Source: an uncultured Spirochaetaceae bacterium
Lineage (GTDB): Bacteria; Spirochaetota; Spirochaetia; Sphaerochaetales; Sphaerochaetaceae
Assembly: GCA_944389275.1 (NCBI GenBank)
Contig: CALXLT010000017.1
Span: 1 to 40,246 of the forward strand
Direction of reading: 5' to 3'
Length of the DNA: 40,246 bases
The position numbers and the translations under genes were made by a program. Below are positions 1 to 7,859 of this stretch, piece by piece. Position 1 is the stretch's first letter. Every line of letters begins with the position of its first letter. The notes beneath the pieces were generated by a model. That model had not been told where the DNA came from. It worked only from the letters and a program-made list of their open reading frames with translations, and did no database searches.

Positions 1-84
1 CTTCAGATCGATAGCATCGTTTGCGACAACCTGTCCGAAACGCTTCGTGATCCCTTTCATCTCGATTGCATAGTTCTTTTCCAA
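1..84 (-). CDS. ABC transporter ATP-binding protein, N-terminal fragment (runs off the left edge)
   Basis: Only the first 28 codons are in the window. They read MEKNYAIEMKGITKRFGQVV and then ANDAIDLK, the standard opening of ABC ATPases that drive simple-sugar or nucleoside uptake (RbsA/YufO type), in which 'ITKRF..VVAND' precedes the Walker A region. The start is taken as TTG at base 84 because GAGAGG lies seven bases upstream. An in-frame ATG eight codons later (GAG-ATG-AAA) is the alternative and has no ribosome site. The Walker motifs are outside the window, so family membership rests on this N-terminus alone. It is transcribed leftward, away from the lipoprotein gene, from which a terminator separates it. 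Confidence 0.72.
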   Translation of the reverse strand, partial: MEKNYAIEMKGITKRFGQVVANDAIDLK

Positions 85-111
85 GGCCTTACCTCTCGAT
101 GTCCTTATATT

Positions 112-140
112 AGCATAAGTTGAGGCAGGCAAAAGCACAA
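112..140 (-). promoter_or_regulatory. Candidate promoter for the ABC ATPase gene
   Basis: On the minus strand TTGTGC (135-140) and TATGCT (112-117) are 17 bases apart and lie upstream of the TTG start at 84, with its ribosome site in between. The match is moderate and was judged by eye only. TAATAT just downstream is an alternative -10. Confidence 0.35.
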
Positions 141-198
141 AGGATGGCAAAATGGCTAAAAAAGCGTGCAAACTCAGCTATTTTGTACGGAAATGCAA

Positions 199-220
199 AG
201 GCTGCCCCGAAGGACAGCCT
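199..220 (-). terminator. Rho-independent terminator after the lipoprotein gene
   Basis: The minus strand has a 9-bp stem (AGGCTGTCC paired with GGGCAGCCT, one G-T wobble) closed by a TTCG tetraloop and followed by TTTGCATTT. It begins eight bases after the lipoprotein stop codon. It probably also ends read-through from the 12-gene operon upstream, because no other hairpin was seen between the LacI gene and this point. Confidence 0.85.
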
Positions 221-228
221 GTTTATAG

Positions 229-1239
229 CTACCTGTTCTGCTGTTTCTCGTATCGCCCGATAGCAACGCTCTCGTCATCGATTTCGAGGGTATATGACGG
301 GAAGCTGAGGAACTTATCCTCCAGGGCGCTCATCTCACCGCTGAATGAAACGGTATGGCTCTCTCCTCCTAGAAGATACGTGCCAGCAATGCTGCCGCTG
401 AATGAGAACATGTCATCATCCCAGACCTCGTTCTCCTCTATCTCGGCCTGCACGCGGACATCCGAAAGCTCGATCAGGATGCCATCATCCTCCTCTGTGA
501 ATCCTGTTATCCTGATATCCATCGAGGCCTTCACGTCATCATCGCCGCGCTTCTCAAAGCTGTAGGAGCCTGATGCCGTTCCGCCACGGCTTATCGGAAG
601 GCTGAATGATGTGATATCCGCGGCTGTGACCTCCACGTCATCATCCCCGCGCTCACGTGCTAATGTGACAGTGCCCTGCATCAGGCGGGAAAGAGCACCA
701 TCGATCTGGTGGGTTCCCACGCCATACCCCGGGTTATCCTCATAATGCTCGAGGATATCATCCATAAGATCCTCTATCTCATCGAAAGCCTCCTCAAAGC
801 CCTCGAGGAATCCACCGAAAGCAACACGCTGGGATGGAGTCATAGGCTGTGGAAGCTGATCTGGGTTGACGGGCTTGTCATCATATGTGACATCCTGGCT
901 CCCGCTCTCTGTCGCGAGCACCAGCTCCGGACCAGCCGTTCCGTCCGGGTTTATGAATGACAGCCGCGCGCTGATTATATTCCCTTCTGCATCCCTCTCG
1001 ATCGTTCCGGATATCCTTGTCCCATCATCTGCCGTGAAATCCGTCACGGTAAGGACGCTCCCGGATCCCGAGACCGCTGGATCGGTCCCTGCCGACGCGA
1101 CCGCCTGGGACATCGCTTTCATCATCGATGCAGCAGAGGCATTTCCTCCCCCGCTGCCTGAGGCTGAAGGATCGCAGCCCGTGATTATCATCGCCAATGC
1201 AAGCATGACGAGTGCAATAGCTGTAGTTCTTCGCTTCAT
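229..1239 (-). CDS. Putative acidic lipoprotein of unknown function
   Basis: A 336-residue protein with a lipoprotein signal: MKRR, a hydrophobic stretch, then IITGC with the lipidated Cys at residue 22. A low-complexity Ser/Gly/Ala linker follows (PSASGSGGGNASAAS). The mature part is strongly acidic and repetitive in character, with runs such as EAFDEIEDLMDD and two copies of the RGDDDV motif. The C-terminal half has alternating polar and hydrophobic residues typical of beta structure. No enzyme motif is visible and I do not recognise the family. AAGGAGA sits five bases before the ATG. It lies 62 bases beyond the LacI gene on the same strand with no hairpin between them, so it may be the distal gene of the sugar operon, but a functional link is not shown. 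Confidence 0.8.
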   Translation of the reverse strand: MKRRTTAIALVMLALAMIITGCDPSASGSGGGNASAASMMKAMSQAVASAGTDPAVSGSGSVLTVTDFTADDGTRISGTIERDAEGNIISARLSFINPDGTAGPELVLATESGSQDVTYDDKPVNPDQLPQPMTPSQRVAFGGFLEGFEEAFDEIEDLMDDILEHYEDNPGYGVGTHQIDGALSRLMQGTVTLARERGDDDVEVTAADITSFSLPISRGGTASGSYSFEKRGDDDVKASMDIRITGFTEEDDGILIELSDVRVQAEIEENEVWDDDMFSFSGSIAGTYLLGGESHTVSFSGEMSALEDKFLSFPSYTLEIDDESVAIGRYEKQQNR

Positions 1240-1301
1240 AAGAATCTCCTTTTTCTTGCTGAGGAGATTATCGCAGGGAAAGATTAAGGGAAGATTAAGG
1301 A

Positions 1302-2282
1302 TTACCTTCTGGGAACGAATTCAGCATTGATCGATATACGTTCCTGCGGAGCCGATGGATCGGCCATGCGCTTGAGTATCTGCCTGCCGGCAAGCTGCCC
1401 AAGCTCCTGCGTAGGCTGGACGATGAGATCCATGTGCTGCAGCCCATACTGCGCCTGGAAGCTGTCCTTGAAGCCAAGCATATCGACATCCCTGCCAGGC
1501 AATATGCCTTTATCGAGCATCTGCAGCATAGCCTCCGTAGCCATGACATTATTCGTTATGACGATTGCGGAACAGCCGGAATCCAGAAGCGAATCAAGAT
1601 TGGTCTTGACGCAATGGCTCATTGAGTCACCTATGCGGATAAGGGACGCATCGTATATTCCATGCTTCTTCATCACTGCGGTGTATGCATTCAGACGCTC
1701 TATTGTCGTGGAAATACGAGGAAGTCCTGTGATATACCCTATCCTGGAATGTCCTTTCGCAATCAGATTCTCGATTCCGGCAGATGTGGCATCATAGCAG
1801 TTGACGGTAATGGAATCAGAAGGACAGCCTGGAAGCTCACGGTCGATGAATATGATAGGGATAGATGGTGGAAGGACATCCTTGATCTCGGAGTAATCAC
1901 CCATGGTGGATGCCAGGATAACGCCATCCACCATTCCTCGCGATATCGTATTGATGCTATCGAGCTCCCTCTGCTTGGTCTCCTTTGTATTCAGGATCAT
2001 CAGCTTGTAGTTCTCTGAAGCAAGGACAGACTCTATTTCCTCGATCAAGGTTGAGAAGAAGTTGTTTGCGATATCCGGAACGATGAAGGCAACAAGGTTC
2101 TTCTTCCCTGTCTTGAAGCTACGCGCAATCTCATTAGGCCTGTATCCAAGCTCCTTGATGCTCTGCTCCACGCGCTTTCTCGTCTCAGGGCTGACCTGCT
2201 TCTTGTTATTGATGATATAGCTGACAGTCGCTGTGGATACCCCAGCACGCTGCGCTACTTCCTGTATACCTATCCTACCCAT
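1302..2282 (-). CDS. LacI-family transcriptional regulator
   Basis: A 326-residue DNA-binding repressor. The N-terminal helix-turn-helix (IGIQEVAQRAGVSTATVSYI, about residues 4-23) and hinge helix (YRPNEIARSFKTGKK) are textbook LacI family. The rest is the periplasmic-binding-protein-like effector domain, from VAFIVPDIANNFFS to the C-terminal FVPRR. The start is placed at the ATG at 2282 directly before GRIGIQEVA. An upstream in-frame start at 2369 would lie inside the previous gene and add a non-homologous leader. It is the last gene of the metabolic operon, 19 bases after the second FAD oxidoreductase. The likely target is the palindrome at 13703-13718, with a pathway sugar or intermediate as inducer (inference). 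Confidence 0.93.
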   Translation of the reverse strand: MGRIGIQEVAQRAGVSTATVSYIINNKKQVSPETRKRVEQSIKELGYRPNEIARSFKTGKKNLVAFIVPDIANNFFSTLIEEIESVLASENYKLMILNTKETKQRELDSINTISRGMVDGVILASTMGDYSEIKDVLPPSIPIIFIDRELPGCPSDSITVNCYDATSAGIENLIAKGHSRIGYITGLPRISTTIERLNAYTAVMKKHGIYDASLIRIGDSMSHCVKTNLDSLLDSGCSAIVITNNVMATEAMLQMLDKGILPGRDVDMLGFKDSFQAQYGLQHMDLIVQPTQELGQLAGRQILKRMADPSAPQERISINAEFVPRR

Positions 2283-2301
2283 CAGACACCCTATTCCTTC
2301 T

Positions 2302-3615
2302 TCAATCCAGACATGCCCCCATATCACGAAGCTTTCCTGTGAGCATAGATATATCGATATCTTCCGCATTGCTCAACAAGGCAAGGGAGGCAGCGACGCC
2401 GGCAGCCTGGCCGATTCCCATGCAGCTCGCCTGGACGCGGATCGAAGCGAAAGCCTCGCAGTCAGCAGATATTGTGCGTCCGGCAACGATAAGATTAGGA
2501 TACCCTTTGGCTATCATCGAACGATATGGTACATATGCAGCCTTCTTCAGGAACGTGCAGGACTGTGCCTGTCCATCCGCAGAATGGATATCAATCGGAT
2601 GAGCGCAGCGCGATACGCTGTCTTCATAGCGGAACGCATTCACGTACTCATCAGCGCTGATCGTATGCACTCCCCTTATATGTCTCGTCTCCCTCGCTCC
2701 AGCTTGGACCGCAACGCTTGAGACATAGCTGTTCCTGAACTCACGGAAATTATCCTTCAGGACCTTGGCAAGGGCAAACACATCCTCCCGAAGCTGGCAT
2801 TCGGCCTTCATGAAATCCCTATTATCGCAGGCATCAGCAGCAGTCCTTGTCATGTTCACAGCTACCGATCCATCATGAAGGACGGAACAGAACCAAGGGC
2901 CTCCGAAAACAGGGAAATCCATGCTCTTCTTCATTTCCATGAGCTTCTCGCGGGCTGGAAGGCAATGGCAGTTCACTCCTTGCTTATTATGGTGCATCGC
3001 ATCCCTGACAAGATCGGAATCCGTATCCACGCCTGACAGGATGAAGCACATGGAAGCCGGCTGCATCGGCACCCTGTCATGCCACTCGAGCATCGGGACA
3101 GCGACCATGCTGGCAACCGAGGCATCACCGCTTGCGTCTATGAATACACGCCCTTCGATAGCCTCTGAGCCATTGACATTGGAAATGACAACAGCAGAAA
3201 CAACATTGCCATCCCCATATATGCAATCGGTGATCACCGAGTTCATATACATGTCCACGCCAGCCTCGATCACCATCCTCTGCGCGCATAGCTTATATAG
3301 CTCGATGTCGAACGCGATGTTGTTCAGAGGTTCCTCGACAATTGCGCCTCCCATCGCCCTGAGCCTTTCGATGAACTCCCAGGGGATGCCTCCGATATTG
3401 CGTTCCCCATTATAGCTGAACACGCTGATCGGAGTGACATAGCCAGATGTTGCAAGGCCACCGAAGAACCCATATCTTTCGATGATGGCGGTCTTCGCGC
3501 CCTTTCTGGCAGCAGCGATCGCGGCTATGAAGCCAGCCGGTCCCCCACCGCATACGACAACATCATATGAACCAACAACGCGCACATCCTTCTGAACGCG
3601 GACGCTATCCATCAT
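2302..3615 (-). CDS. FAD-dependent oxidoreductase (FAD_oxidored type), second operon copy
   Basis: A 437-residue flavoenzyme. YDVVVCGGGPAGFIAAIAA (about residues 17-35) is the dinucleotide-binding Rossmann motif and IIERYGFFGG follows, as in the FAD_oxidored family (PF12831). Near the C-terminus LIVAGRTISADCEAFAS and then GIGQAAGVAASLAL form the second FAD contact region. The substrate is unknown; the context points to oxidation or reduction of a sugar or polyol. It resembles the other flavoprotein of this operon (8806-10110) in length and domain plan, so the two may be paralogues. The start ATG at 3615 overlaps the stop of the upstream dehydrogenase gene (ATGA), with GGGAGG upstream. A second ATG follows immediately and could also be used. 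Confidence 0.86.
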   Translation of the reverse strand: MMDSVRVQKDVRVVGSYDVVVCGGGPAGFIAAIAAARKGAKTAIIERYGFFGGLATSGYVTPISVFSYNGERNIGGIPWEFIERLRAMGGAIVEEPLNNIAFDIELYKLCAQRMVIEAGVDMYMNSVITDCIYGDGNVVSAVVISNVNGSEAIEGRVFIDASGDASVASMVAVPMLEWHDRVPMQPASMCFILSGVDTDSDLVRDAMHHNKQGVNCHCLPAREKLMEMKKSMDFPVFGGPWFCSVLHDGSVAVNMTRTAADACDNRDFMKAECQLREDVFALAKVLKDNFREFRNSYVSSVAVQAGARETRHIRGVHTISADEYVNAFRYEDSVSRCAHPIDIHSADGQAQSCTFLKKAAYVPYRSMIAKGYPNLIVAGRTISADCEAFASIRVQASCMGIGQAAGVAASLALLSNAEDIDISMLTGKLRDMGACLD

Positions 3616-5087
3616 CTCTTCTCCTCCCTATGCCCTTCCATGAAGAGCCTGAACGCTTCTGGGACACCCATCGCCTTGAAATCCTCGATATGCCCATTTA
3701 TCGCATCAGCAATATCCTTTTTTGCCAGCACGGCATCAGAAAGCCCCGCGACACGCAGGAAGTGTGAAGGATCCGAGGAGGCGGGCAGAAGCTCATCCTT
3801 CTTCGGATCATCGATCGGCATAGGAGAGCCATCGGCATCGCGGAAGATGTAGTAATACTGCCAGAGCGCGAGGGCAAAGATGATGGAAGATGCAGGAAGG
3901 CCCTTCCCCATCGCCTCCTCAAGAGGGCGAAGGATGGCATTGGATATCTTCTTGGAGCCATCGGAGGCAAGGCGCAGGATCGTATCGGAGATATATGGGT
4001 TGGAGAATCTCGATATAAGCTGATCCTTATATGAAGAAAGATCCATCCCTGGCACCGGAGATAGCGTTGCGGTTATCTCCTCCATATATCGATTCCTTAT
4101 GAACGTACGGATAAAGTCGTTATCCATGGCCTCATCGACCTTCGTTATGCCCATCATATATGCAGGATATGAGAGTGCGGAATGTGAGCCATTGAGAAGT
4201 CTTATCTTCATAAGCTCATATGGCTTCACATCATCGACGATCATCGCCCCGGCCTTGGAGAAATCAGGGATCTCCGTGCAGGATACATCCTCGATAACCC
4301 ATTGCATGAACGCTTCGCAGCGTACTGGGCAGCTATCCTCAACGCCGTATATTCCATGGATGGATCTTATGTCATCTGCTGTTGTTCCCGGAGTGATCCT
4401 ATCGACCATCGTGCAAGGGAACGAGACATTCTCCTTTATCCAATCGATGCATCCTGGATACTTCCGCTGGCAGAACTGCATGATGCAGCTCTCGAGCATC
4501 CTGCCGTTTTCAGGGACATTGTCGCAGCTCATGACCGTAACTGGAAGGTTACGTTCAGAGCGTGTCCTTATCGCCTGGGCCAGGCATCCGACGGCAGTTC
4601 GAGGGAAATCATCACTCTCAAGATCATGGCGTATGCCGGGGTTATCGAAATCAAGGCTCCCGATATCATCACGGTAGCAATAGCCTTTCTCCGTGATAGT
4701 CAGCGTTATTAGCTTGATATCAGGGGAAGAGAGAATTCCCATCACCTTCTCCGGCTCAGATGAAAGATTGGCGTATCCTGTTATAGGTCCGTTTATGCGG
4801 AGCTCCTTCGTTCCATCAGGAGCAAGGGAAAGGACGCTGTACATATAGTCCTGCTCCCTGAGCGATGAGATGAAAGATTCATCAGAAGGGATTATATCCA
4901 CCTCGAATACCCCGCTCTTCCATGCTCCTTTACCAAGAAGCTCATCCATATAGGTCAGGAAATGCGATCTATGGAAATGCCCAAGCCCGATATGCACGAT
5001 CGAAGGCTTCAGTCCTTCCCTAGCATAGGAAGGGACTTTCACCCCATTCGCCCCTATCATTCTCAGATTCTTGTTGCAGATTCTCAA
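3612..5087 (-). CDS. Mannitol 2-dehydrogenase / fructuronate reductase family dehydrogenase
   Basis: A 491-residue member of the polyol-specific long-chain dehydrogenases, which interconvert a polyol and a ketose, or a sugar acid and its keto form, using NAD(P). GLGHFHRSH (about residues 34-42) is the family's N-terminal nucleotide-binding signature. VMSCDN (185-190) and KIRLLNGSHS (294-303) follow; Lys294 matches the catalytic lysine of mannitol 2-dehydrogenase. The length is typical. The start is TTG at 5087, with AAGGAGG six bases upstream; no in-frame ATG lies close enough to fit. Whether the substrate is mannitol, arabinitol, fructuronate or another compound cannot be read from the sequence. 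It overlaps the flavoprotein gene by four bases and follows the PfkB gene by 11. Confidence 0.87.
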   Translation of the reverse strand: MRICNKNLRMIGANGVKVPSYAREGLKPSIVHIGLGHFHRSHFLTYMDELLGKGAWKSGVFEVDIIPSDESFISSLREQDYMYSVLSLAPDGTKELRINGPITGYANLSSEPEKVMGILSSPDIKLITLTITEKGYCYRDDIGSLDFDNPGIRHDLESDDFPRTAVGCLAQAIRTRSERNLPVTVMSCDNVPENGRMLESCIMQFCQRKYPGCIDWIKENVSFPCTMVDRITPGTTADDIRSIHGIYGVEDSCPVRCEAFMQWVIEDVSCTEIPDFSKAGAMIVDDVKPYELMKIRLLNGSHSALSYPAYMMGITKVDEAMDNDFIRTFIRNRYMEEITATLSPVPGMDLSSYKDQLISRFSNPYISDTILRLASDGSKKISNAILRPLEEAMGKGLPASSIIFALALWQYYYIFRDADGSPMPIDDPKKDELLPASSDPSHFLRVAGLSDAVLAKKDIADAINGHIEDFKAMGVPEAFRLFMEGHREEKR

Positions 5088-5098
5088 AGCATGCCTCC

Positions 5099-6076
5099 TT
5101 ATAGCAAGCTGCAGCTGCTTATGCAGCGGTTTATCTCATCAATGCCGGGAAGCGACGGGATTGCCCCATGCTTCATCGTAGCAAGGCTTCCTGCCGCGTT
5201 GGCGAACATCATGGCCGAATCAATCTCATCCGCGGAAAGACTGTCCAATGAACGTCCAGGATGACAGCATAGCTTCAGGATCTTGTAGAGGAAGGCTCCA
5301 TAGAAGCTATCACCTGCTCCCGTGGTATCAATTGTCTTTACATCATAAGTGCGATACGAAGCGGAATGCCTCCCCGTCCTTATGAAGGCACCATCAGGGC
5401 CAAGCGTGACAACCACGCATTCCGGGCCTTTCCCGGAAATCGCCTCAGCTCCAGCATCCAGGTCATCCAGCCCCGTCATGAGCTGCAGCTCCTCATATGA
5501 GACCTTCACTATATCGCAATAAGGAAGGACCGAATTGATTACGGATATGGCCTCTTCCTGGCTATTCCACAGAAGCGGACGATAATTCGGATCGTAACTG
5601 ATAAGGGCACCGGCTTCATCAGCGATCCTGGCTGCATCGATCGTTGCCGACCTGCTTGGCTCATCTGTCATGGAGACAGAGCCGAAATGGAATATCCTTG
5701 TATTGCCAAGCAGCCTTGCGTTCACATCCTCCCTGGAAAGCATGACATCTGCGCTTCCATGGCGATAGAAAGAGAAGCTGCGGTCCCCTTTCTCATCCAG
5801 CGAGACAAATGCCAGCGACGTCGGGAAGGACGGATCCTTGATCATGGATGAGCAGTCTATACCGGCATCCATGAGTATCCTCTCAAGGAAATTGCCGAAG
5901 CTATCATCACCGACCTTACCGATGAAAGCCGTCGAGCAGCCAAGCTTGGCAGCCTCTGCCAGGACATTAGCAGGAGCGCCGCCTGGATTCTGCTGGAACA
6001 GCGGAATGCCGCTATCCGAGCATCCATGTGGGGTGAAATCTATAAGGCATTCGCCAAGCGCAACGATGTCATACAT
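5099..6076 (-). CDS. PfkB-family carbohydrate kinase (fructokinase-like)
   Basis: A 325-residue sugar kinase. It opens YDIVALGECLIDFTPHG, and NPGGAPANVLAEAAKLG is the first PfkB signature, typical of fructokinases. DPNYRPLLW lies mid-protein, followed by VTLGPDGAFI. DTTGAGDSFYGAFL near the C-terminus contains the catalytic base Asp and the anion hole (second PfkB signature). It should phosphorylate a ketose or keto acid with ATP in the cytoplasm. The start is ATG 6076, preceded by GAGGAAGGATTGT. An ATG five codons earlier overlaps the VOC stop (ATGA) and would leave its own ribosome site inside the previous gene. In the pathway it probably acts on the ketose made by one of the neighbouring dehydrogenases. 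Confidence 0.9.
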   Translation of the reverse strand: MYDIVALGECLIDFTPHGCSDSGIPLFQQNPGGAPANVLAEAAKLGCSTAFIGKVGDDSFGNFLERILMDAGIDCSSMIKDPSFPTSLAFVSLDEKGDRSFSFYRHGSADVMLSREDVNARLLGNTRIFHFGSVSMTDEPSRSATIDAARIADEAGALISYDPNYRPLLWNSQEEAISVINSVLPYCDIVKVSYEELQLMTGLDDLDAGAEAISGKGPECVVVTLGPDGAFIRTGRHSASYRTYDVKTIDTTGAGDSFYGAFLYKILKLCCHPGRSLDSLSADEIDSAMMFANAAGSLATMKHGAIPSLPGIDEINRCISSCSLL

Positions 6077-6087
6077 ACAATCCTTCC

Positions 6088-6480
6088 TCATAAAACCTGT
6101 ATGAATTCTATTATCTCCCCATTTACCCCAGCTATCTTGAAGAACCTTATGCCTTTCTCCCAGAACGGAAGGAAATCAATCCGGTTCCCGATAGGAGATA
6201 ACCCCAGAAGCCTCACAGCCTCGAATGCCGCATCGATGTCCTCGACCTGCAGCGCGATATGGTCGATTGCACCATGCCCCGGCACCTCTGGCCGCACAGT
6301 CTGATACAGCTCAAGGACCAGGCTTCCCAAACGCATGAATACCACGTCATCTCCTGATTCCGGATTGCGGAACCGGCCTATATGGCTGAATCCGAGACGT
6401 GAGTAGAACATAGCTGCCGAATCAACATCGGAAGCAGGTAATCCTATATGGTTCATGGAAAGGGGACAGAACGGCACCAT
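6088..6480 (-). CDS. VOC (glyoxalase/bleomycin-resistance) family protein
   Basis: A 130-residue single VOC module made of two beta-alpha-beta-beta-beta units. It begins MNHIGLPASDVDSAAMFYSRLGF after a short leader, carries DHIALQVEDIDAAFE in the second half and ends NGEIIEFIQVL. The His of NHIGL, the His of DHIAL and the Glu of GEIIEF are at the usual metal-ligand positions, so a metal-dependent lyase, isomerase or epimerase is plausible. It lies between the alcohol dehydrogenase and PfkB genes. The start is ATG 6480, two bases after the dehydrogenase stop, with GAGG seven bases upstream. A TTG at 6486 would overlap that stop. The substrate is unknown. Confidence 0.85.
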   Translation of the reverse strand: MVPFCPLSMNHIGLPASDVDSAAMFYSRLGFSHIGRFRNPESGDDVVFMRLGSLVLELYQTVRPEVPGHGAIDHIALQVEDIDAAFEAVRLLGLSPIGNRIDFLPFWEKGIRFFKIAGVNGEIIEFIQVL

Positions 6481-6482
6481 AA

Positions 6483-7514
6483 TCAATCCTCAGGATCAAC
6501 ATCGATGATGACCTTCATCGTCTTCTCTCTGTTTGCGTCGATGTACTTATATGCATCCAGATAATCCCTGAATGGGAAATGAGCGCTCATCAGAGGCTCA
6601 AGCCGCACCTTGCCGGAAGATACCAGGTCAATCGCCGCGACATAATCCTCATGCCTGTACATCATGGTAGTATCAAGATCAAGCTCGTGATCATTCAATG
6701 TTGCAAGGTCTACGGTTGCCATCCCCTCATAAACCGCCACAAGGATGATCTTGCTGCCTTTCCTTGCATGCTTTATCGCCTGTCCCATGGTCGTGTCATT
6801 GCCGGCACAGTCATATATCACATCAGCCTTATCAGGCCCGAATGCAGATACCATAGCCTCTCCGAAATCCTCATGCAATGTATTGACGGCATGATCCGCG
6901 CCGCATTCTTCTGCAAGGGCAAGGCGCCCATCGGATATATCGGTAATCAGCACGGAGCGGCATCCAAGAGCCTTGCAGGACTGCATCAGCAATATGCCGA
7001 TCGGACCGCTGCCGAGGATTGCCACATTCGCGCCCTCAAGCTCCGGGAACCTTCTCGCTGCATGCACGGTCACGGCCAATGGCTCTATCATCGCGCCCTG
7101 GTCATATGTCATCACATCAGGAAGCGGCGTGACCTTTTCCTCAGGGACCGCGAAGTACTCGCTGGCACAGCCTGTGGTCTGGAATCCCATGACCTTGAGG
7201 CTCTCGCAGAGATTATACTTGCCATGCCTGCAGGGATAGCACTCACCGCATACGACCTGAGGCTCTATCGTTACCTTCTGCCCAACCTTAAGGGAATGGA
7301 CATTCTTTCCGATTCCCGCGATCTGTCCCGAAACCTCATGCCCCTGCGTCACTGGATATTTAGTGAAAGGATGCTTGCCATGGTACACATGGATATCAGA
7401 GCCGCATACGCCGATACGCTTTATGCGTACCAATACCTCATCATCCTTTATCGATGGAATAGGGATATCCCTGAACTCTATAACCCCTGGCGCTGTCATC
7501 ACCTGCTGTATCAT
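6483..7514 (-). CDS. Zinc-dependent alcohol dehydrogenase (sorbitol/threonine dehydrogenase type)
   Basis: A 343-residue medium-chain dehydrogenase. GVCGSDIHVYHGK holds the catalytic-zinc Cys and GHEVSG the next ligand. CGECYPCRHGKYNLC supplies the four structural-zinc cysteines. IEPLAVTVHA carries the conserved Glu, and VAILGSGPIGILLMQ is the NAD-binding Rossmann loop. The C-terminal part is complete (MKVIIDVDPED). The family oxidises secondary alcohols of polyols, sugars or threonine. Within this operon a polyol or sugar oxidation that feeds the PfkB kinase is likely. The start is ATG 7514 with AAGGAGG four bases upstream; an in-frame extension to 7577 would run back into the preceding gene. 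Confidence 0.92.
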   Translation of the reverse strand: MIQQVMTAPGVIEFRDIPIPSIKDDEVLVRIKRIGVCGSDIHVYHGKHPFTKYPVTQGHEVSGQIAGIGKNVHSLKVGQKVTIEPQVVCGECYPCRHGKYNLCESLKVMGFQTTGCASEYFAVPEEKVTPLPDVMTYDQGAMIEPLAVTVHAARRFPELEGANVAILGSGPIGILLMQSCKALGCRSVLITDISDGRLALAEECGADHAVNTLHEDFGEAMVSAFGPDKADVIYDCAGNDTTMGQAIKHARKGSKIILVAVYEGMATVDLATLNDHELDLDTTMMYRHEDYVAAIDLVSSGKVRLEPLMSAHFPFRDYLDAYKYIDANREKTMKVIIDVDPED

Positions 7515-7524
7515 ATATCCTCCT

Positions 7525-7848
7525 TCAGCCTTTGAGGGCAAGATATGTAGTGACCTTGCACTCATCATCACACTCAACGCAAAGCCTTACCCATCCGCCG
7601 AAATCCCTTGCCTTCATGAAAAGGAGGCTGGATCCTTCGCTAAGCGCTGCAGATGTTCCCTCATCTATCCATTCAATGCCATCAGGTGATATCTGGAGCC
7701 ATGCCCTGAGCGCTGTGCTCGAGGCTTTCTCGTGCACTCTTACGAAAGCAATAAGCTCATCCGCCCACCCGGTCTCATATGGCTCGCTATCAAGGCGGCC
7801 GGAAAAGGAAGCAAGACGATCAAGGACTACTGTATAGAACTGTTTCAT
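7525..7848 (-). CDS. Small protein of unknown function in the sugar operon
   Basis: A 107-residue protein with no signal peptide and no membrane segment. It begins MKQFYTVVLDRL and contains WLQISPDGIEWIDEG near the middle and FGGWVRLCVECDD near the end. The alternating hydrophobic pattern suggests a small beta sandwich. The 'ISPDG..W' phrase occurs in several structural or carbohydrate-associated beta domains, but I cannot name the family. GGGAGG lies five bases before the ATG at 7848. The gene sits 11 bases after the 309-residue unknown protein and 10 before the alcohol dehydrogenase, so it belongs to the same transcript and may work with its larger neighbour. Confidence 0.72.
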   Translation of the reverse strand: MKQFYTVVLDRLASFSGRLDSEPYETGWADELIAFVRVHEKASSTALRAWLQISPDGIEWIDEGTSAALSEGSSLLFMKARDFGGWVRLCVECDDECKVTTYLALKG

Positions 7849-7859
7849 AGAAGCCTCCC

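Noticed and set aside
6579..7535. A 318-codon plus-strand frame opposite the zinc alcohol dehydrogenase
   Set aside because: It is an antisense shadow. The minus strand encodes a complete enzyme with all zinc ligands, and the antisense product has no recognisable motif.
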